Shown here one piece after another: positions 44,559 through 56,205 of a stretch of DNA of 64,000 nucleotides (position 1 is its first letter; each line of letters starts with the position of its first letter). Both the position numbers and the translations under genes were made by a program. The stretch is from the NCBI GenBank assembly GCA_019973155.2, contig BPQB01000107.1, positions 34,367 to 98,366 of the forward strand, given 5' to 3'. The notes below the pieces were generated by a model. That model was not told the origin of the DNA, made no database searches, and saw nothing but the letters and a program-made list of their open reading frames with translations. The stretch is from Phanerochaete sordida. Lineage: Eukaryota > Basidiomycota > Agaricomycetes > Polyporales > Phanerochaetaceae.

Positions 44559-47500
44559 ATGGGTGTCGCAGGACTTTGGGATGTCCTGCGCCCGGCGGGC
44601 TCTTCTCGCTCCTTCACCGCCATCGCCGTCGACGGCTTCAACGACAACGCCAGCGAACGCAACTTCAGAGCCTTCCGAGTCGGCATCGACGCCTCCATAT
44701 GGTTCGTCCACTCGACCTACGGCAAGGAGGGCGAAAACCCCGAGCTTCGCACCATATTCTTTCGCCTCATCCGCCTGCTGAAGCTGCCCATTCTTCCCCT
44801 GCTCGTGTTCGACGGTCCCATGCGTCCCGACGTAAAGAGGGGAAAGATGATCGACAAGCAGCCGCATTGGATGATAGAGGCGATGAAGAAGATGGTTGAA
44901 GCGTTTGGTTTCGAATGGCGTACCGTGAGTCGCCTTTTCACTACTCTGGGGTTGCGAGCTGATGTCTTGGTAGGCCCCTGGTGAAGCCGAAGCAGAGCTT
45001 GCATACCTCAACCGCATAGGCGTCATCGACGCCGTGCTGTCAGACGACGTGGACACTCTTGTTTTTGGAGCACACATGGTGGTTCGGAAGTAAGCCAATC
45101 CCTTCCCTCATAGCCAGCCGTGGCCAATCATCCCCCTCGCTAGCCCCTCAGATACCCTCTCCGGAAACCGCTCTCATACCCAAGCTACCAAGAATCATAC
45201 TATGACATTTTCATCGGCAGCCATCGAGACACACCCTGAGGTGAGTACTCCTACCCTGTTTTCTCGCGTCTCTGACAAAGGTCTGATAGGTCGGCTTGAC
45301 CTACGAAGATCTCGTCCTCGTCGCCCTCCTGAGTGGCGGCGACTACCACAAAGGCCTCGATAGCTGTGGTGTACCGACCGCCGTCGGGCTCGCTCGTGCG
45401 GGCTTCGGGCGATCGCTCGTGGAGAAAGTACGCTCGCTTGCACTGAGTGTTCAACACGCGGAGGGCAAGAAAACCAAAGTGACCTTGTCTGGCGCCGAAC
45501 GCGCGGACCTCGACGCGTTCCTCGCGGAATGGCGCGCAGACGTCGCAAATGAGCTCCGCACGAACTCGCGCAAACTCATGAGCAAGCGAAGTCCCAAGGC
45601 CGCGCAGAACCTCATGGCTATGGGTAGCGCTCTCCCCGACATCGACGTTCTCATGGCGTACATCAATCCCGTCACGAGCGAGGAGCGCGCCGTAGCGAAA
45701 GCCGTACGGGCCAACTCGTCCGCCTCCGGTGCCGCACTTGCGAGAACTGTCACGAGGGCGAAGGCTGACATCGCACGGAAATTGAGCGAGAGCATTATCT
45801 GGGCACGAGATCCCAGCGTCGGAGCTATTGCGAAGCTTTGCGAAGACTATTTCGAGTGGGGCTATCGCGACCGCGTAGTCAAGCGCTTCACGAACTGGCT
45901 CTGGGAGGGAATCGTATGTCGAAGGCTGAGACGAAAGACGATACTTCGTGATCTCGGTGAGTGCCCTAGGCCGGAGGATCCAGGTGAATTCTTAAACCGT
46001 ACAGGGTCCCCGGAAGGCACTCCTGCAACCGCAGCGGCGGCGCGGCTTGGTCGGCTTGGGTTGTCTAGCAGCGAAGGTCCCTCTTTGCCTTTGCTATTCC
46101 TCCGTCGTACTCACATCCGATCTAGACTCTTCCGAGCGACTGGAAACTGCATCTAGCCCACTCATCCTCAAGATCACATCCACTCGCAACCATGCTACAA
46201 CAGACCACCTCTCAGAATTCCGCCTTGAGATTGATCCACGGGCTCTCGTGCAAGCCACCGAGGCTGGGCTCGAGGGCAGTCGCAGTGCGCCGACGACAGG
46301 GTGGAGCGACGAAGAAGAGCTGCAGTCTGACGACGAGGGCCGCAAGGGCAAGCCGTTCGACGAGTATGCGCCGAAACGTTACTGGCTCCCAGCGTGCATG
46401 GTCTCCGCCGGCGAACCGGCGCTTGCCGGTGCATACGCCGAGGCACAGGCCGCAAAAGAGGCTCGCAAGGCTGCGCGTGGCCGAGGCCGCGGACGTGCGA
46501 AGACGGGCGGAAGGAGCAGAGCGCGTACCCCAGACCTCAGCGGGAACGAGGATGAGCGCATGATCAGTGCGGCGAGCACGCCGAATGTTACGCCGAGGAA
46601 GAGCAGGGCACCGACCGCAGCACCGGTTCTTCCCCCGCTTGCGATCCCGCCGGCCCCGCGCATGAACAACTACTTCAAAGCGGCCAAGAGCACAGTTCCC
46701 GCGGCCTTGCGGGCGGAGAAGGAACCTGTGGCTGGGCCTTCCAGCCGACCTGACAAGAAGACCACGGCGGCAAAGAGCAAGGGCAAGACGCCTGCAGGAA
46801 GCAGCACAGGGAGGGTCGCGCAGCTTTTCGACTTCGGCGATGAGATGAGAGTAGTCAAAGATCTTACGAAGCCCAAGGCAGGCGCGACGCTTGGAGGGTC
46901 ACAGCCAATGCAGTCCTCCCGACCGAAGACCCCTGTAGCTGAGGATATGGAGTACAGCGTCTTCCGTGACCTCACGATGCCCAAGGAGCACAGGAGCACC
47001 ACGATCACCGCAACGCCGACACGAGCACGCCATCGGACGTATTCACGAAGTTCACCAGATCCCTTCGACGATGACGACGATGTTTTGCCTACCTGGGACA
47101 ACTATTCGTTACGAGCTTCCGCGGCAGGCTCGCCGATGCGCTCCGTAACCAACCTCAACGCGGCAAACGAGTTGCAGCCAGAGGCGGGCCCGTCGAAGCC
47201 GTCAACGTACCTCACCAACCCGGCGCGCGTGAGCACATGGAAGCCTGCACCCTTCCCGATGTCCAGCCCGTCCTTTGGGCCGCCGTCCGACGACGACGTG
47301 CCGCCGCGGTGTGTCACGCCGCCCCCACCTGCATCACCGCCACGGCGCACACGCCGGGACGCCTCGCCGCGCGCCGAAAGCGTCGACGACCGCAGCCATG
47401 AGCTGCGCAAGTCTCCGCGCAAGTCAAAGAAGCAGGCGAGCCCGCGCTCGACGAGCACCAGCCCGTCGCCCCACAGGCGTCCAATGCCAGAGCCGAAACC

Positions 47501-47717
47501 GAAGCCACGCCCGCGGCGCGCTGTCATGAAGACCAAGGACATCGTCGAGATCTCGAGTGACTCTGAGGACCTGCCGCCGCCCAAGCTGCGGCCGAAAACT
47601 CTGCGTGATGTTTTCAAGGTCGAGAAAGCACGAGGTCCTGCAGGTGTGAAGGGTGGGAGGAGGCAGGCTCCTCAGGCCCCGACAGGGGTCGAAATTATTG
47701 ATCTATGTTCAGATTAG
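44559..47717 (+). CDS. YEN1: Holliday-junction resolvase Yen1/GEN1 (XPG family nuclease)
   Basis: The enzyme cuts four-way DNA junctions late in the cell cycle. The start ATG at 44559 gives the essential N-terminus MGVAGLWDVLRPAG, then RAFRVGIDASIWFVHSTYG and LPLLVFDGPMRPDVKRGKM (XPG-N, metal-binding Asp residues). Exon 2 has APGEAEAELAYLNRIGVIDA and VLSDDVDTLVFGAHMVVR (XPG-I acids). Then come NPSDTLSGNRS, VGLTYEDLVLVALLSGGDYH and the helix-hairpin KGLDSCGVPTAVGLARAGFG. A domain with FEWGYRDRVVKRFTNWLWEG (chromodomain-like region in GEN1) follows, then DHLSEFRLEIDPRALVQATE and a long basic, disordered tail. The tail holds two SUMO-interaction-like motifs, KDIVEISSDSEDL and the last residues VEIIDLCSD. 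Stop TAG 47715-47717; roughly 980 residues. It abuts the transposon island. Confidence 0.92.
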
Positions 47718-47887
47718 CTATCGGATGCTTTTCCACAGCAATGTGGAAAGCTCTGTAGAATAGATTTCGAAACATATTGAACATGGCATCCCGGCACATC
47801 TTGCTTATCCTTGTCTCAGTGTGGTTGAGTGTGTTTGCAGATTCGAAATCTGGAGGAGGGGGGTTGGGCAGTTCCCCTTGCAGACTA
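47718..47887. other. GEN1 3' flank with a small hairpin
   Basis: About 10 bp after the stop, GCTTTTCCACA-GCAA-TGTGGAAAGC forms a near-perfect stem. It may help 3' end formation. The pogo-type element begins at 47888. Confidence 0.45.
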
Positions 47888-48439
47888 CAGTTGACGAGCT
47901 CATAATGCATGAGCTGACCATGCATAACACATTGTCATGCATACCGCAGGCCCGGAACCAAGTTGGTGCCAGCCAAATATGCATGTATACCTCGTAGCGC
48001 ATAATGCATACAATTTTACCCGATTTTATGCATTTGTGGCAAACTTCTGGCTTGGTTCCTGAGCATTTTGACCTGATCTCAACCGATTTCGGTATGTTGC
48101 TTGGGGCAAAACATGCAATCGGTACCAAACAACGGTGCATTGACCGCCAGGTTGCGTCGAGACGGCCAACGGCGCATTACCACTACAATCACACATACAG
48201 TGACGACGGAAAATAACACACAGCACTAAGCGCCTGTGCATTCAGACCGTCCCCTCGTTTGGACTGACCAGCATGTGTATCTCTCTAAAAATTATGCATG
48301 ATAATCAGAAGACTATGCACATTATAAATCCCAGCTCTCGTGGGTATAGAGTGAGTACACCACGCTCGAGCGCAGGGGTGTGGAAATGCGCAGGCGCCTT
48401 TTTGGTGCATTAATTTCCGTCGTCACTGTAGCTCCTCTC

Positions 48440-51400
48440 ATGCAACCCTTCACGGAACCAGCGAAGCTTGAGCAACGCCGAAAACCGCGTCCAAATGCTT
48501 TCAAGAATGCTCAGGCTCAGCGGAAAGTCCAAGAGAAGCCGAAGGACCCAAATGCCCCTGGACATTCTACCCACACTGGGGAATATTCAGGCTCCGCTAG
48601 ACGCCCAGCGCTCGTCGGTGGGCGGTGGGCGGTGGACGGTGCTTGGTGTCCGTTGAGTGGTGAGCTGTGGATGGTGGATGGTCTATGTAATCGCACCGGG
48701 GAATGTACACCGTGCACCATGGAGATTTGAAGCTTGCCGGTGGATGCACATATGAATGAGATTGATGATTCAATTTGAAGTCTTGAACACACTTTGATTA
48801 GGCTCGGTTTTGTCACCGTTTGCCAGCAGTCACGTTTCTAAGCACGGTGCAGGTAGTGCAGAGCATGCAGGAATGTCGTTACTACATGGCTGATCTATGA
48901 CAGAAACGAAGCATTGCGCAGAGAAGCAGTGCTGCCGGCTCCTAAGGGAGGAAGACACACCAGGTCAGTGACCAGGTATGCTTCTCGCGTCGTGGCACTG
49001 CGCAGCAACGTTCAATGCGTTGCACGAACTCCACGACGACCGCTACTGGAGACGGCCGAGGCGGCCGCCGTGCGATGGGCATAAAGCCGGTGGGCCGGGG
49101 CATGACGCATACTGCAGACGGGACCGCGGCGACGGCACTTCCATGATGGCGAGGGCTCTTAAAGAAGACGCACCCGACCCTGTGCGTGAAGAGCCAAGTC
49201 TCACGCCTCAGGTCTCAGGCAGCATCGGACGCGATGCCCCCTAAGCTGTGTGGTGCCCGGAGATCTTAAATGCCTCGCACAAAGCCTCCTCGTGGACTCC
49301 ATGGACCACCAGCCAGGGCTGCATGACACGCAGAGCCGCTGCCAAAGACTATCTAGGCGAACCAACCTACTGCATCCATGGCGCACGCCAGAGCAACACT
49401 GCGCGAGGGCGGTCGTGGTGCTCGTGAATACGACGCCCGCTCTTGGGCGACCGACGTCTGCCCTTCAGGGTGTCTATATCCGATCTCCGACCGAACTTTC
49501 CCCGGTGCGAGTAGTAATTCCAATGCCCCTCGCACATCTGCGGTGAAGGCTCCACAGCATGCTCGCAGTAACCTCACATTACACGACTGGCTCACGGTTG
49601 TGCAGTATGCAGACAAGCATCTCAATCTCACGCAACTGCAAGTGGTGAAATACTTCAGAACACGCAAGGAAGGTGCCCTCGCATTCACACAGTCAACCTT
49701 GTCACGCCACATGTCATCCGAGGGGCGTGCGAAGGACGCCAAGCTCCTTGTGTCCCATCCGACTGCTCTCTCGTCGAAAAGAGCCCGCGTTGTCACACGG
49801 CCAAACGTTGAGCGCGCTCTCGTCCTCTGGATCAAGCACATGGAAGCCAAAAATGAACAAGTCAACGGCCACATGCTGTCTGTCAAGTGCACCTTCTTCG
49901 AGACAAAGCTCGATGTGCCCGAAGAAGAGCGGCTCCACTTGACTGGTTGGATTGGGAAGTTTCTGCGGACGTACAATATGAAGGAGCGACACCGCCATGG
50001 GGAGGCTGCTTCCGTCGATCTCGCCGCGGTCGCCGTCGAGTGCCGTCGAATTCAAGGTCTCATCGTTGCGTATCAGCGTAAAGACCGTCTGAACTTCGAC
50101 AAGACGTCATTCTTCGCGTTTGCACCACCCGACAGAGGACTCGCCACTCAGCAGATGGCTGGCAAGAAGGCCAGCAAGTTCCGCATCACACTCGGCTTCC
50201 TTGTGAGCGAAACGGGGGAGAAGTTCCCACCTGTCTTCATTGGCAAGTACAAGAAGCCCCGCTGCTTTGGAACGATAGGTCCGAACGAACGCAGGTTCTA
50301 TTATCAGAACAACAAAACCGCATGGATGACAGCCGTTCTGTTTGAGGAGTACATCAAGGACCTCGACGCACGGTTCCGTCGCGAGGAGCGCAAGGTGCTC
50401 TTGCTCCTGGACAACTTCTTCGGGCACACCATTGACTATACCCCGACCAACATCCAAATTGAATTCTTTGAGCCCAACATGACCCCGTTTGTGCAGCCGC
50501 TCAACGCAGGAGTGATTCGCTGCTTCAAGGCGCACTACCGTAAGCAATTCTGTCTTCGCGTGATCGAGCAGGACGAAGCGGGAGAGTCCGACATCTACAA
50601 GATTAACTTGTTGGAAGGGATGCTCATGGCGCAGACAGCATGGCGTGCTGTTTCGGCGGAGACCATCGAGAACTGCTGGAGGCACACTGGTATCAGGCCG
50701 GACCCGGGAACAAGGTCAGTCTCATTTATTGCGCATTTCTGATATGCTAACAGGCTTTTCTTTCCTAGGGAACCAGAAGCTGCTTCGAAAAGGGCTATTC
50801 CTCCAACCCAAAACCCTGAGGCTTGGAAGGTGCTGTCTAGATTTGCTCTTGGGGAACTTGGCGGGCTGCCGGAAGTGGAGGACTCACTGCAAAAGCTGCT
50901 TGGGACCGCCTACAACCAACGGGATTGGAAGGCAGCTTTCAACGCGATATTCGAGGCTGAAGACGACAATATGAAGGCCCTGGAAGCAGTCAACAAGATG
51001 CGAGACGAAGCAATGAAGAATGACGCACCTGAACATGTATCCCCAGCTTCTCCTGCATCCCCACAGCCCCCAGCATCAGTCAAGCCCACTCAGGCTGATG
51101 CTCCGCAGCTTAAGAAAGTCGAGGGTGAGCTTGAAGTGGCCCTGGTTGACTTGCATCAGCACCGGCGCATCCACGGTCCCCTTCCAAGTCTTGATGAAGT
51201 CCTAGAGCCGCTCGAGGAGCAGAAGATCGAGGAGAGTCCGTACGAGTTTCCAGGAGGGGAAGAGGAGATTGTTGCCTAGGTCGTCAGGGAGTCGCAGCAG
51301 AAGTCTGAGGACAATGAGGAAGAGGAGGAGGATGATGGAGAGGACGAGAGCGAGAAGATCACGATGACGCAGGCGATCGACATGTGCACAGCACTACAGC

Positions 51401-51556
51401 ACTCGAGCACCTCGCAGCTGTGCACTCCGACGCCCACGGTGTCGATGTGCTCGACCTTCAGGGGCAGCTGCGGAAGCTTCGGGCTCACTTACGCTTCATA
51501 CAGCAAGAGTCCAAGGAGCAAGTGACATTACATTCGTTTTTCACTAAGCAGAAGTA
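48440..51556 (+). pseudogene. pogo-type (CENP-B/DDE_1) transposase, interrupted and degraded
   Basis: The N-terminus (MQPFTEPAKLEQRRKPRPNA to KPKDPNAP, 48440-48559) is cut off by the nested MULE derivative and resumes at 49531 (RTSAVKAPQHARSNLTLHDW). Helix-turn-helix regions follow: TVVQYADKHLNLTQLQVVKY, then VNGHMLSVKCTFFETKLDVP. The catalytic domain has LNFDKTSFFAFAPP (first Asp) and KVLLLLDNFFGHTID (second Asp). The third acid is lost: family PLDxGVI is here PLNAGVI, an Asn 31 residues after the second Asp. An intron lies at about 50715-50768. The second exon meets an in-frame TAG at 51277-51279, then is open again (ESQQKSEDNEEEEEDDGEDE). A frameshift near 51400 moves the ending (RFIQQESKEQVTLHSFFTKQ) to another frame, with TAG 51554-51556. 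The gene cannot make active transposase. Confidence 0.88.
48560..49521. mobile_element. 962-bp non-autonomous MULE derivative nested in the pogo transposase
   Basis: The flanking 9-bp direct repeats AATGCCCCT (48551-48559 and 49522-49530) are the target duplication. The ends are imperfect inverted repeats: GGACATTCTACCCACACTGG on the left and GGAATTACTACTCGCACCGG read inward from the right. The first 180 bp resemble 52204-52420 and the last 100 bp resemble 55570-55672, the ends of the larger MULE, so this is an internally deleted relative. The middle has no transposase. The apparent ORF start at 49378 lies inside this element and is not the transposase start. Confidence 0.88.
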
Positions 51557-51859
51557 GCGTACATCGTCACAACTACAATTCACGTCTGCGGCAGCCACTG
51601 TGACATAGGTGTGACGGCATCTGGCGGGCAAGTAACAGAGGTAACGGTATGTTACATTGTGTCACACAGCGTGACAAATACCTTCGTGCATTTTACCTCG
51701 TAATGCATAGGGCACGGTGGGCACGGGCTCTATGCGTTATGAGCTCGTCGACTGTATAGCTCTAGAGACATGTTATATGCGCTTGTACTCGCGCATTATG
51801 CAGATATACATAGCATCATTATCTACAAACTGTTAATTCCCTCTCGATGCGCACTCAGG

Positions 51860-52060
51860 ACCAGTCTGAATCAATCTGAACCGGTCTAAGACCGGGTTGC
51901 AGTCCTGAACCGGTTGGAACTGGTCTGGGACTGTGAACAGGACCGGATAGAACTGGGACCGGGTCCTAAACCCAGTCTGGTCCTACAAGGTATCGGTCCT
52001 TGACCAGTCCTGGTCCTGGTCCTCCGGAAAAAGGCCATAGGACCGGGACCGGACCGGACC
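51860..52060. repeat. Degenerate GGTCC/GGACC satellite
   Basis: About 200 bp dominated by variations of ACCGGTCTG, GGACCGG and CCTGGTCC in both orientations. It lies between the pogo element and the LTR-like repeat. Such short palindromic units occur at subterminal regions of some DNA transposons, but no matching element could be delimited. Confidence 0.6.
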
Positions 52061-52203
52061 TTCAAGCACTACAAGCACTGCAACTTGGCATATGGTTGCC
52101 CAAAGTGTGACACCTAAATGCGCACACTTAACACAGAAGCACATAACTCAGTCGCTTTAAGGCGAAGCTCCAAGGCACAGCTCTGAGGCACACACCAGAA
52201 GAC

Positions 52204-55200
52204 GGACATTCTACTCGCACCGGGGAATGTTCAAACTCCGCTAGACGCCCGCCGAACGTTGGTGGGCGGTGGGCGGTACTTGGTGTCCGTTGAGTGGTGA
52301 TCGTTGAGTGGTGACCTGTGTATAGTGGGTTGTGGGTGGTGGTAGATGGAGTATAATTACACTGGGGAATGTACACCACACACTGTGGAAAGTCAATGCT
52401 CACTGGTGAAGATGCATGGTGACCTACGGAGGCTGAGCTTGTGACACATTGTGACATAGTCACACCGGCCTTGCAACAAGTGTTGCCTGTGCACGCACTC
52501 GAGCAGAATTTTTGGAGGCACACCAGGATTGTTTCATGGAGCATTTTCTTGGGGCAATCTACTGGTGAACTCGTGATATTTGTACAAAAATCGTAATACA
52601 AAGCTTTTAATTGTTCTTCCCAAAAAAGAAATCACCTTATGTTGTAGGATGGCTTTCTCTTCTCCTTATGTTGGATGCTGAAGGGCTGCAAGACAAGGGG
52701 AGCGTGCTCCAGGAGCTCGGGGGGGATTTGGGAAGGTATTGGGCTAGAAGAGAGCACAGCGGAGGAGGAGCCTGCCGTGGGAAGTACAGCCGGGCCTGGT
52801 TCCGGAAGTGGTGAAGGCGAGCGGTGGAACAAGCGCTCTTGGATCGCAGGCGACATATGATGCGTCAGTGCGTCCTGGGTGTAGCCCAGTGCTAGGAGGC
52901 AGCGCAGTGCCTTGGCAACGGCATCTTCGGCAACAAGGAGCTCCCGGTGCGCAATGGCTTCATAATTTGCATGTGCCGGGCTTGGAACAGACGCTGGTGC
53001 GGCAGCAGGGCTAGGAACAGCCCGTGCATCATCGTCGTCGTTGTAGGACAGGCTCTGATGGAGAGAGGCAGGATGGGAAGGTTCCAGAGGCAGGAAAAAA
53101 AGCGCAGCAGGAGGCTCAGGGCTACGAGGAGACAGGCCGGAAATGTCAAAACCCAGATCATCAAGAAGCATGGCATCTTCTTCCTCATAGGAGTCATCCC
53201 AGACTTCTTGGTCTGCCGGCAGCTCTGGCAACAGATAGAAGCTCCAAGAGACCGGCAGAGATGGTGACGGAGATGGAGACAGAGATGGCAGTGAGTTGTC
53301 TGCGCGCTCGAGCGCGGTTGCCTGAGATCCATCGGCACGGAGAACAAAGCCCGAAGGAACAGCCACAGAGGCGTCCACTCGGAACGCGTGATCAGTGTCA
53401 TCAGCATCCTCGGCAGAATTCTGGTCAAGAGCACTGTCATCGTCAGAGTGGAGACTAGGGCTAGACAGGTGGTAGTCCGGAGAATCATTGTAGTCAGAGG
53501 CATGGTCGACCTCTGGGTTGTCAGGAGGGCTCGCACCAAGAGGGGGTGCTTGGTAAGCATGGCCAAAATTGACCTGCAAGGAGATCTTGTAGCGCTCGTA
53601 TTGCCATCTGTCCCGGTGCTCTTCAAGGATGCGAGGGGTAACATCGTGGACTAGCTTCATGATGTACATGTTTGCATGGGGGAGGCAGCCGGATGTCAGG
53701 TACGTGTTGAAATATTTGCGCTTGATGCGCCCGTTCAACGACTTCAGATGATTTGTTGTGCGCGGGACTTGCTTTGGTGTGAGTTGTAGGCGCTCCGCAG
53801 CTGCAATGGGCCCTGCCGCAGACCACATGCGCCAGTAGGGCTCGTTCCGAAGGTAGCCGCCAAGATATCCGAGGAAGGTAAGCGCTCCCTGGGCTTGTTT
53901 GCGAGTGAGCTCATCGAAGGCATCGGCTTTGATGCGATAATGAATGACTTGGACGTTATACTGGGTGATGGCAGTCTAGTAGTCTGTCACTTTGTTGATG
54001 AGGTCGTAGAGGAGTTGCGAGAGCTCGGAGCAGATATCTTGGCGCGGATCTCCCTTGGGAACAGTGCAGAGGTGTTTGTTAAGCGCAGCACGCCAAGACT
54101 GCCAGGTATGGAAAGAGCAAAGGAGCAGGGTGACGCGTGGGAATGCCGCGCTGATAGCAGTCTGCTCCCGGGAGTCATTGTCGGTGTTGGCAACGACAAT
54201 CTCAAACTCTTCTCCGGTAGCATTGCGGCCGAGCGCCTCTTTGAAGTGCTGAACGCCGGCAGTGAGCACTGCGCCGTCATAGCTAGCATGGACACGAGTG
54301 TGGTCCTCTTTAGCAGAAAAAAAGTACCATGCAACCGGAATGCCGTGGTTGCAATCATTGATGACAAGGAGGATGAATAGAAGAAGGCGTGCCGAGCATA
54401 CACCAAAGGTGCCGTCCATGATCAGCTGGCGCTTGTGCTCGAACTTCCATGCCATCTCCCGCTGCTGTGGTGTGGATAAAAGCAGCATAAAGCAGTCGTT
54501 CTCGCCAGGCACATGCGGCTGATAATGAATTAGCGCTTCAGTGAGCGCATGGATGGGCGGCATGGGATTTTCCGCGTGGAACCACTTGTCAAGGTTGTCT
54601 TCGGGCCGCGTGCGCTGTATCATGCCGTTCTCACGGCGGTACGACTGGTAGAGCAACGTCGAGTCCTGGGAAGTCAGGATGTACCGATGGTTAGCATTGC
54701 CCACGGCGTCCTGCCAGTGGGAGCGGGAGAATGTGCGGCACTCGATCTGGATCTAGGTGAGAGGAATGTGCCGGCGGACGAGATCCAGGGCGAAATCACG
54801 AAGCTTGGGGTGCAGCGGGATTCGTGGAGGCAGATCCATGGTGCTTTCTGCGGTGCAGGACTCGGCGTGCGTTAAGATCCCGGAGATCTCGTTTATTGCC
54901 AGTAGGCGCGAGTCTTTGACGCTTCCTGAGTAATAATTAGCTCCGGAGCAATTGTGTCATTTGGCCGCGAAGTACCGCTCTCGTGCGTGCTCACAACTCT
55001 AATCCAGCACATGCATCCCGCCTTCTTCCACCCCACAAGGCGCTTCTTGGAAGGGCGGGAACCGGACTCGTTGTTGATTGAGCATGCACATTGGTAGATT
55101 CGAGTCCACCGCCACATTGTCTCTGGGTCTCCTGAAGCATTTTTCCTTGCGGTATTGATGCTGCTGTGGGTACTGTACTGTATAGACAGCTTTGAATTCA

Positions 55201-55672
55201 TGTCCCTCAAGCTAAACCCAGGGACATGGACCCTGAATTCCTCGAGGGCGTTGAAGGTGGCATCTGATCATCAGGTGGCCATAAGCCGCCGCACAGCCTC
55301 CGAAACGTGGGTATATGCGTACCTTGATCTTCGGAGGTGTACTCATACCGCCAGCCGTCTGCTCCCACTGGGGCAATGTGATCCGCAACTGCTCTGCACT
55401 CCTCCTCTGACAGGCGCAGATGGCGGGGTACTGCTTCAGCCTTGCTTGGCGGCGACTTCCGCATCTGGCGGAAGGCAGATCATGGCGCCGGCATAGCAGC
55501 CACAGAGGAGGGCAAAAGAGGCTTATATACGAAGATGAGGCACAACGTAGAACTAGGAAAGGGTGTGGGTGCTCATGAACGCGACGTCCGCCCCGAGGGC
55601 AGGCGACCGACATCAGGAGGGCATCTATATTTAATCTCCGACTGCATATTCCCCGGTGCGAGTAGTAATTCC
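52204..55672 (-). mobile_element. MULE (Mutator-like) DNA transposon, 3,469 bp
   Basis: Flanked by perfect 9-bp direct repeats CCAGAAGAC (52195-52203 and 55673-55681). The ends are inverted repeats: GGACATTCTACTCGCACCGG on the left and GGAATTACTACTCGCACCGG read inward from the right, sharing CTACTCGCACCGGGGAAT. It encodes a MULE transposase on the minus strand. The 9-bp duplication, ends and coding content agree. It sits inside the LTR-like repeat. Confidence 0.93.
52632..55464 (-). pseudogene. MULE transposase, degraded by stops and a frameshift
   Basis: N-terminal part from about 55464 (EECRAVADHIAPVGADGWRY), then a basic, Cys-containing region (TMWRWTRIYQCACSINNESG). The frame shifts near 54903: ITQEASKTRAY continues as LLAINEISGILTHAESC in another frame. 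An in-frame TAG lies at 54753-54755 (IPLT*IQIECRTFS). The catalytic core is intact to the eye: QLIMDGTFGVCSARL (first Asp), EFEIVVANTDNDSREQTAIS (second Asp) and FPRVTLLLCSFHTWQSW (the C-x2-H signature of MULEs). A second TAG at 53976-53978 (VTDY*TAITQYN) precedes KSLNGRIKRKYFNTYLTSG and a long acidic, Ser/Pro-rich tail ending at 52632. No product longer than the fragments is expected. Confidence 0.88.
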
Positions 55673-56205
55673 CCAGAAGACTGGAAGATTTGAGAGCCTC
55701 AAGGTAGGCAGGGGCAGGAAGGAGGGCCTGCACGAGGTGTTTGAGCACAAGTACCTTGGGCGCTGTGCAATTCCTCGACAGTTTCTGAGTGGCTGTAGTA
55801 CTTAAATGGCATCATGGCACATTCAATAAATAGGCTCTTTCACTGCAAATACAGAGTTTTCTGAGTGCAAGCAAGCACTTCATCGTTTCAGTCCAGTCTA
55901 GTCCAGTCTAGTCCAGTCTAGTCCAGCTTCAGTCCTGTCTCCAAGGGGCTTTGTGTCACCGGAAATCTTTGTTGTGTTCAAGGTTGTCTTACCTCGTCAA
56001 TCCAGTCACGATCTCATCTTCTATTGTTGTCCCAGTCCCAGTTCTGTCTCAGTCCTCGTCTCTTGCACCTTATAAACGCCTACTCCTTGACATACACTGC
56101 TCTACCTGATCCTCACCTTTGCACAGAGGAACTCCCACCGTTTCTTGACATTGTCTTGGGATTCCATTCCTTGACGTGCAGCCTAACTCTGGCAGGAGTT
56201 GCACA

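Larger units (their letters stand above)
47888..51754. mobile_element. pogo/Tc1-mariner-type DNA transposon, with nested insertion
   Basis: The ends are inverted copies of CAGTYGACGAGCTCATAAY and onward (24 bp, two differences): 47888-47911 and 51731-51754. Each is flanked by TA (47886-47887 and 51755-51756), the target duplication of Tc1/mariner. It encodes a CENP-B/DDE_1-type transposase, now broken. Without the nested 962-bp element and its duplicated 9 bp the element is about 2.9 kb. It lies 170 bp beyond GEN1. Confidence 0.88.
52079..56205 (+). repeat. LTR-like repeat, copy A, split by the MULE
   Basis: 52079-52203 plus 55673 to about 56205 align in order with 63200-63905. Shared blocks include GCAACTTGGCATA, GCTCTGAGGC...CAGAAGAC, GAGTGGCTGTAGTAC, CATTCAATAAA, ACAGAGTT...GAGTGCAAGC and CAGCCTAACTC...GGCAGGAGT. 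Without the MULE it is about 0.65 kb, promoter-like (TATA-like AATAAA followed by CTCTTT), and may be an LTR. A 10-bp tandem repeat (AGTCCAGTCT, four copies) lies at 55885-55925. Confidence 0.6.

Noticed and set aside
49378..49530. ATG at 49378 as the start of the pogo transposase
   Set aside because: This stretch is the right end of the nested MULE derivative; the true N-terminus lies before 48560.
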